A stretch of 64,000 nt of DNA from Solicoccozyma terricola (Eukaryota; Basidiomycota; Tremellomycetes; Filobasidiales; Piskurozymaceae), in assembly GCA_001600875.1 (NCBI GenBank), contig BCLD01000013.1:473387-537386 (forward strand). Direction: 5' to 3'. Below the pieces are notes generated by a model, which was not told the origin of the DNA, did no database searches, and saw nothing but the letters and a program-made list of their open reading frames with translations. Numbering within the stretch: position 1 is the stretch's first letter; each line of letters begins with the position of its first letter. Position numbers and translations under genes: made by a program. Below are positions 60,533 through 64,000 of this stretch, piece by piece.

Positions 60533-61880
60533 TTAAAGCTCTGTTAAGGGATCATCGTGGTCAGCTTCAATGTCATTCCATCCTGACCTCTCTCTACTCC
60601 CCACCCCGCCCCCGCGCTCGCACTCACTCTGCATGGCAGCAACATCGGTACTCTGCACGTAATCCTCAAACTCGGCAATCTCCTCTTGCAGCTCATCCAA
60701 TGAAATCTTCTCATCCTCGATGACGAGGTTGAGTTGCAACATCTTGATACCGTAACCGATTGGCACGAGCTGACCGGCACCCCAAACGAGACCATCCTTG
60801 GTGATCGAACGGACAGACTTCTCAAGAGCAGCCATGTCGGTCTCATCGTCCCATGGCTTGACCTGGAGGGTGACGATGGACTTGGCGACGGGAGCGTCTT
60901 TACCGGCAGCGGCGTTGGCAGCCTTCTTCTCCTCCTTCTTCGCGGTGTAGGCGGCGATACGTTCGTTCTTGATTCGCTCAGCCTCGGCATCCTCTGCGAG
61001 TCGAGCGAGAGCAGCGAGTGAAAGCAAAGCAAGACGAGATTGAAAGGAAAGAGGAAAAAAAAACGAAAAGCAAAAATACGTCAGACCACCCCATCTCCCG
61101 AATTTAATACACCCACCACCAACAACTCACCCTCATCATCGGAACCGAACAGATCGATATCCTCATCATCCTCCTCCTCGGCAGCAGCTGGTGCTGCCTT
61201 CGAGGATGCACCAGCACCACCGAACAAGGACTTGGAGGCCTCCTTGTCACCCTTCAAGGTGGCGTGCTCGGACTCCCAAGACTTGATGTGGGAGTACCAA
61301 CGAGCGACGTGGGGGTATTCGGAGGAAGATGGGGCGGCTGTAGAGGTGGGGTAATTGCGGTGTAAGGACGTGACGTGGCGGGATCGTGGAAAGGATGCAA
61401 CTTACTCTTCAAGGACTCGAATACACCGACATCCGATTGAGATGGCTCGAATCTACGCGTAGCACGAAGGGTATTTTGTCGATATCAGTATAAGAAACGT
61501 ACGGTGTTTGGCGGAAGGAGAGGCGCGGGGGGGGGGGGGGGGAATGGAAAAGAAACGAAGAGCAAGGAGAAAAGGAGGGCGTTCTCAGAGAGTTTTAGAA
61601 ATATAGTTATCAACATGTCCCCCCTCACCCACTGCAGTCGGTCTATCAGCACGGGGTCTTACGCCGGCCAGTTCAAACAACCAGTCGAGGGATGAGGGCG
61701 TCGTCGGAAACACGGACCAAAACGGTTTACTCATCACGGTGAAGTAGCCAGGATGGGGGGAGGGAATGGTGGCAGGGGATGGTGGGAAGAGACTGGAAGG
61801 TGGAGACGGAAGACTCACCCATCGATGTATGAGCGGGTAGCAAGGTGCTCCTCGAGCTGTTTGAGGTCAGAGAATGCCAT
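60533..61880 (-). CDS. EFB1: Translation elongation factor eEF1B-alpha (EF-1 beta), GDP/GTP exchange subunit
   Basis: The start at 61880 gives [20 protein letters not shown], joined over a 366-nt intron to [16 protein letters not shown]. It continues [20 protein letters not shown], then the acidic centre [16 protein letters not shown]. The next exon gives [20 protein letters not shown] and the catalytic domain [40 protein letters not shown] and [19 protein letters not shown]. The last exon contributes only AG-CTT-TAA, giving the family-typical KL end. The factor recharges eEF1A with GTP. The GST-like N-terminal domain and the C-terminal exchange domain are both complete. Confidence 0.97.
61527..61542. 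repeat. Poly-G tract (16 G on +) in eEF1B intron 1
   Basis: In the transcript this is poly-C, about 75 nt upstream of the 3' splice site at 61453. No gap or frame problem is attached to it. Confidence 0.9.
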
Positions 61881-62012
61881 TGTGAAGTAGGATGTGGATG
61901 TGTTGTATGAGGATGTTGATGGATGGATGATTCTCTCTTAACTTTTTCTTACCCCATGCGCGATCGAATGGAGCGCACGGCGCTTTTGTGTTGGGTGGCG
62001 GGCGGGGTAGCC

Positions 62013-62043
<31 letters not shown>

Positions 62044-63063
62044 CGACAAAAATGAAGTCCATCGTGTGAAATCTGGCGATGACCATTTTGGTTGGGCACC
62101 TCCCTCGGGACAAGTCTCAACACCCCATATCATCACATCCATCATCCATACATCCTATACTTTCCTCACAGTCAACCCCCCCACGCTACAACGCACAGGA
62201 CCTGCTCGTAAGTCATACTCTTCCACTCTCCCAACTTTTCACGGCCACTCGCGGACCGGATCCCATCACCGTGCGGCCATCACAACAATGAGCAAGATTC
62301 GTCCTATCAACCTGAGTGCCTATGCAAACCCCTGCCGGATGCCCAACCATGTGCCTCCCACTCTAGCCCGACCAGACGTGGACTCGGCCCAACCTCGCTC
62401 CGTCCCTCTCCCCTAGACTGGACCACCGCCACGATTCACACAACTTGGTCTTCGCGAAAACGGATGAGAATCCGTAGAGTCTTGGCCGCGTCGTGCCGGG
62501 ATGACCTTCGGCAGTCCACGTCAAAGCGGTGTGCCAGGGAGGAGGGTATGGCATAACATCAGTCTTGCCATGGTCAACCAGTTGTCAGCCGATGAGTGTT
62601 GGAATTCGGTGTCTACCGATGACGAGCGTCATTGGCTTATTATTCAAATTCGCATTTTTCGAGATGAGATCGCGGTGGCGGTGTGGTGTGGAGAATTGGT
62701 ACAGTCCAAGTTGGAAACAGAAAGCTGACGTATGGTTTTCCCATCTCCTCTCCTCTCTCCAAATCAATTCAACACCATTTCTCCTCTCGACATTTTCAAT
62801 CTCTCGAAAATCGAAATAACCATCTTGACGTCATCACAATTAACCTCAACACACACATCACACTTCTTGTATTCCGCAGTTTAGCATCTCCGAAGGATCG
62901 CTCCCCACCACCCTCTTCTCTACACCATCCCCGTGAGAAGCGATCCGTAACAACTCGGATTCCCAGTCGATCCTAGAGCCAAACTCCGAGGGACATCTAA
63001 TCCTCCAACCAAACCCAACTCCCCATCAACTTTCATTAAAAAAAAAACTCGTAAATCGAAACA
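61881..63063. promoter_or_regulatory. Divergent promoter of eEF1B and PP1, with a consensus CRE
   Basis: About 1.2 kb. A (GGTGGC)n microsatellite lies at about 62014-62044. A 42-codon open frame (62288-62416, MSKIRPINLSAYANPCRMPN) has no recognisable relative and may be chance. A palindromic TGACGTCA lies at 62826-62833. CT-rich leader sequence extends to the PP1 ATG. Confidence 0.5.
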
Positions 63064-63121
63064 ATGGCCGACCCAGCTGCTGATGTGGATTTGGATTCAG
63101 TGATCGATAGGTTGTTGGAAG
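63064..63121 (+). CDS. GLC7: First coding exon of protein phosphatase PP1 catalytic subunit (Glc7); rest missing
   Basis: The exon encodes MADPAADVDLDSVIDRLLE and ends in phase 1 at a GTGCGT donor, which fits the universal continuation V(R/K)G. This is the conserved N-terminus of fungal and animal PP1. None of the downstream exons (GDIHGQYYDLL, GDYVDRG, GNHE) can be found in any frame of the remaining 880 bp. Instead, septin exons on the opposite strand begin about 180 bp further on, across a run of 26 G. The rest is either on another contig (misassembly) or beyond a very long intron; I favour the former. Confidence 0.8.
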
Positions 63122-63201
63122 GTGCGTCTTGTGGGGATGTAGCGAATCGGTAGTGGGCTGGAATCGTATGGGTGGGAGCAGTGACGGAAGGCTTGAACCT
63201 A

Positions 63202-63227
63202 GGGGGGGGGGGGGGGGGGGGGGGGGG
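63202..63227. repeat. Poly-G tract (26 G), suspected false assembly join
   Basis: This is the longest homopolymer in the window. Left of it is the start of PP1 (+) without its other exons. Right of it is a septin (-) without its 3' exons. Confidence 0.9.
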
Positions 63228-63298
63228 TTTGGACAACGACGAAACATAGGTGTTGGAAAACGCGTTTTATTTTCAACAGTATCAAAAACTCTACTCAC

Positions 63299-63830
63299 CT
63301 TCCGCAACACCCCACAAATACTCTCGACCTTTTACAACCTTTCCCTCTTGATTAGTAACATCCGTCGTCGACCCAATGATAGAGAACGGCATAGCAGCCT
63401 GTTTACCAAACGAAAAAAAAAATTGAAAGGAGGGGAGGATGGAAAAGGCACCCGTTTAATCAGTTCCCTTATGCTCAACACACGACCGTATAAATGTAAT
63501 ACAATACGCACAGCCACAGCATGTTGGAGTTCCGCACTAGCTTGATCATCTGCTTCAATAGGAGGAACGTAAACTTTGATATCTTGCGCTGCGATGACTT
63601 GACGGATCTGTGAAACACCGCGGGGGGGGGGGGGGGGAAGGGATATCAGAATTGAAAGTTGGGCTTTTTTTTTTCTTTCTTTCTTTCTTTCTTCACCCTT
63701 TCTTTGAATAACATCAAATCATTTGGTGTCATTGTATCAGCTTTAGCGATGACTGGAATCAAATTAACCCTCGTTCCAATCCTCTTCATAGTTTCAATAT
63801 CGAGGGGTTTCAAACTACCGATCGCCGGGC
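63299..63830 (-). CDS. Septin, partial (three exons of the GTPase domain C-terminal half)
   Basis: Exon-like blocks read, in transcript order, SLKPLDIETMKRIGTRVNLI, PVIAKADTMTPNDLMLFKER (with the septin G4 motif AKAD), IRQVIAAQDIKVYVPPIEAD, DQASAELQHAV, and AAMPFSIIGSTTDVTNQEGK, VVKGREYLWGVAE. The septin-unique element GRxYxWG is present. Upstream exons lie beyond the window end. After GVAE a GTGAGT donor follows, but no exon carrying the expected continuation (about 60 more residues of septin-unique element plus a coiled coil) exists in the next 240 bp. The subtype (Cdc11 or Cdc12 group) is not certain. Septins form filaments at the bud neck and cortex. Confidence 0.85.
63622..63637. repeat. 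Poly-G tract (16 G on +) in a septin intron
   Basis: Poly-C in the transcript, just upstream of the acceptor before IRQVIAAQD, consistent with a polypyrimidine tract. A (CTTT)n microsatellite lies in the same intron (about 63676-63693). Confidence 0.88.
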
Positions 63831-63919
63831 CGGCATCACGTCAGAGATTGGAAAAAAAGAAAAGAAAATCAGTAAACCCTCCTTCGAGACAAAACACACA
63901 CTCCCTCCCCTTCCTTCGC

Positions 63920-63962
63920 CTCCCCATCCCATCCCATCCCATCCCATCCCATCCCATCCCTT
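63920..63962. repeat. (CATCC)n microsatellite near the window end
   Basis: About seven tandem CCATC/CATCC units lie upstream (in transcript order) of the visible septin exons, presumably in another intron. Confidence 0.8.
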
Positions 63963-64000
63963 TCCATATCAAAATCACCCCTTCCTCTAACACCGCAGAT

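Noticed and set aside
61640..61745. Box C-like GTGATGA and a downstream CTGA on the - strand of eEF1B intron 1, suggesting an intronic C/D snoRNA
   Set aside because: The sequences outside the boxes do not pair into a terminal stem and no convincing C'/D' pair or guide was found. Long introns of translation-factor genes are a good place to look, but this evidence is too weak.
62288..62416. 42-codon open frame starting MSKIRPINLSAYANP upstream of PP1
   Set aside because: Short, without relatives or splice continuation. It may be an upstream ORF or chance, so it is mentioned only inside the promoter entry.

Overview
The window is nuclear DNA of an intron-rich basidiomycete fungus. The splice-site style (GTGAGT/GTRNGT donors, mostly 50-100 nt introns, several per gene), the short divergent and convergent intergenic gaps and the protein relationships fit a Tremellomycete yeast best; genus and species cannot be named from the sequence alone. 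No bacterial operon, virus, toxin gene, CRISPR array, transposase or rRNA/tRNA gene was recognised.

Layout. 1-2476 holds no gene I recognise, only weak exon-like pieces. 2477-7310: an SLS1-like KH protein (-) diverges from the splicing factor YJU2 (+). 7632-12050: Tudor-SN/SND1 (-). 12275-13814: an Aly/REF-type mRNA export adaptor (-), divergent from the G-patch protein PXR1/PINX1 (+, 14180-16188). 16380-17690: dolichol-phosphate mannosyltransferase DPM1 (-), divergent from bystin/ENP1 (+, 17951-19873). 20056-24672: CWH43, a GPI-lipid remodelling protein (-). 25129-31658: a NUM1/ApsA/Mcp5-type cortical anchor (-) with a large Val/Ile-Lys/Arg-Glu repeat domain interrupted by an assembly gap. 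34458-36252: GSK3 kinase (+). 36669-37211: a small orphan gene (-). 37981-38869: cytosine deaminase (+). 39385-42068: a G3BP/Nxt3-like stress-granule protein (-). 42672-44744: a RUD3/GMAP-210 golgin (+). 44850-45346: KGD4/YMR31 (-). 45586-47318: the peroxisomal ATP carrier ANT1/PMP47 (-). 48177-48740: a small secreted, probably GPI-anchored protein (+). 48936-57371: the Furry/Tao3/Mor2 scaffold (+). 57554-59654: a fungal perilipin (-). 60533-61880: eEF1B-alpha (-). 63064 on: the first exon of PP1/GLC7 (+), then C-proximal exons of a septin (-).

Themes. Many genes act in RNA handling and ribosome assembly (YJU2, SND1, the Aly/REF adaptor, PXR1, ENP1, G3BP-like, eEF1B). A second group acts in cell polarity and cortex (NUM1-like, Furry/Tao3, GSK3, septin, PP1). 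A third acts in secretion, GPI and lipids (DPM1, CWH43, golgin, GPI-type protein, perilipin, ANT1). These are housekeeping genes and the clustering may be chance.

Most notable. (1) A repeat family built of hairpin modules occurs at three places. Two copies fill the unusually long first introns of the G3BP-like and perilipin genes, starting within about 10-30 nt of the 5' splice site and in the transcribed orientation. The third lies behind an ATG-free leader and a donor-like site upstream of GSK3, so it probably marks a 5' UTR intron. (2) A run of 26 G at 63202-63227 separates a PP1 gene with only its first exon from a septin gene with no 3' end, which looks like a false assembly join. (3) An 11-nt micro-exon is needed to complete ANT1. 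(4) Six TGACGTGGC-type boxes sit in the G3BP/RUD3 divergent promoter. (5) Long G/C homopolymers recur in introns and mark most sequence ambiguities and one of the two 100-N gaps.
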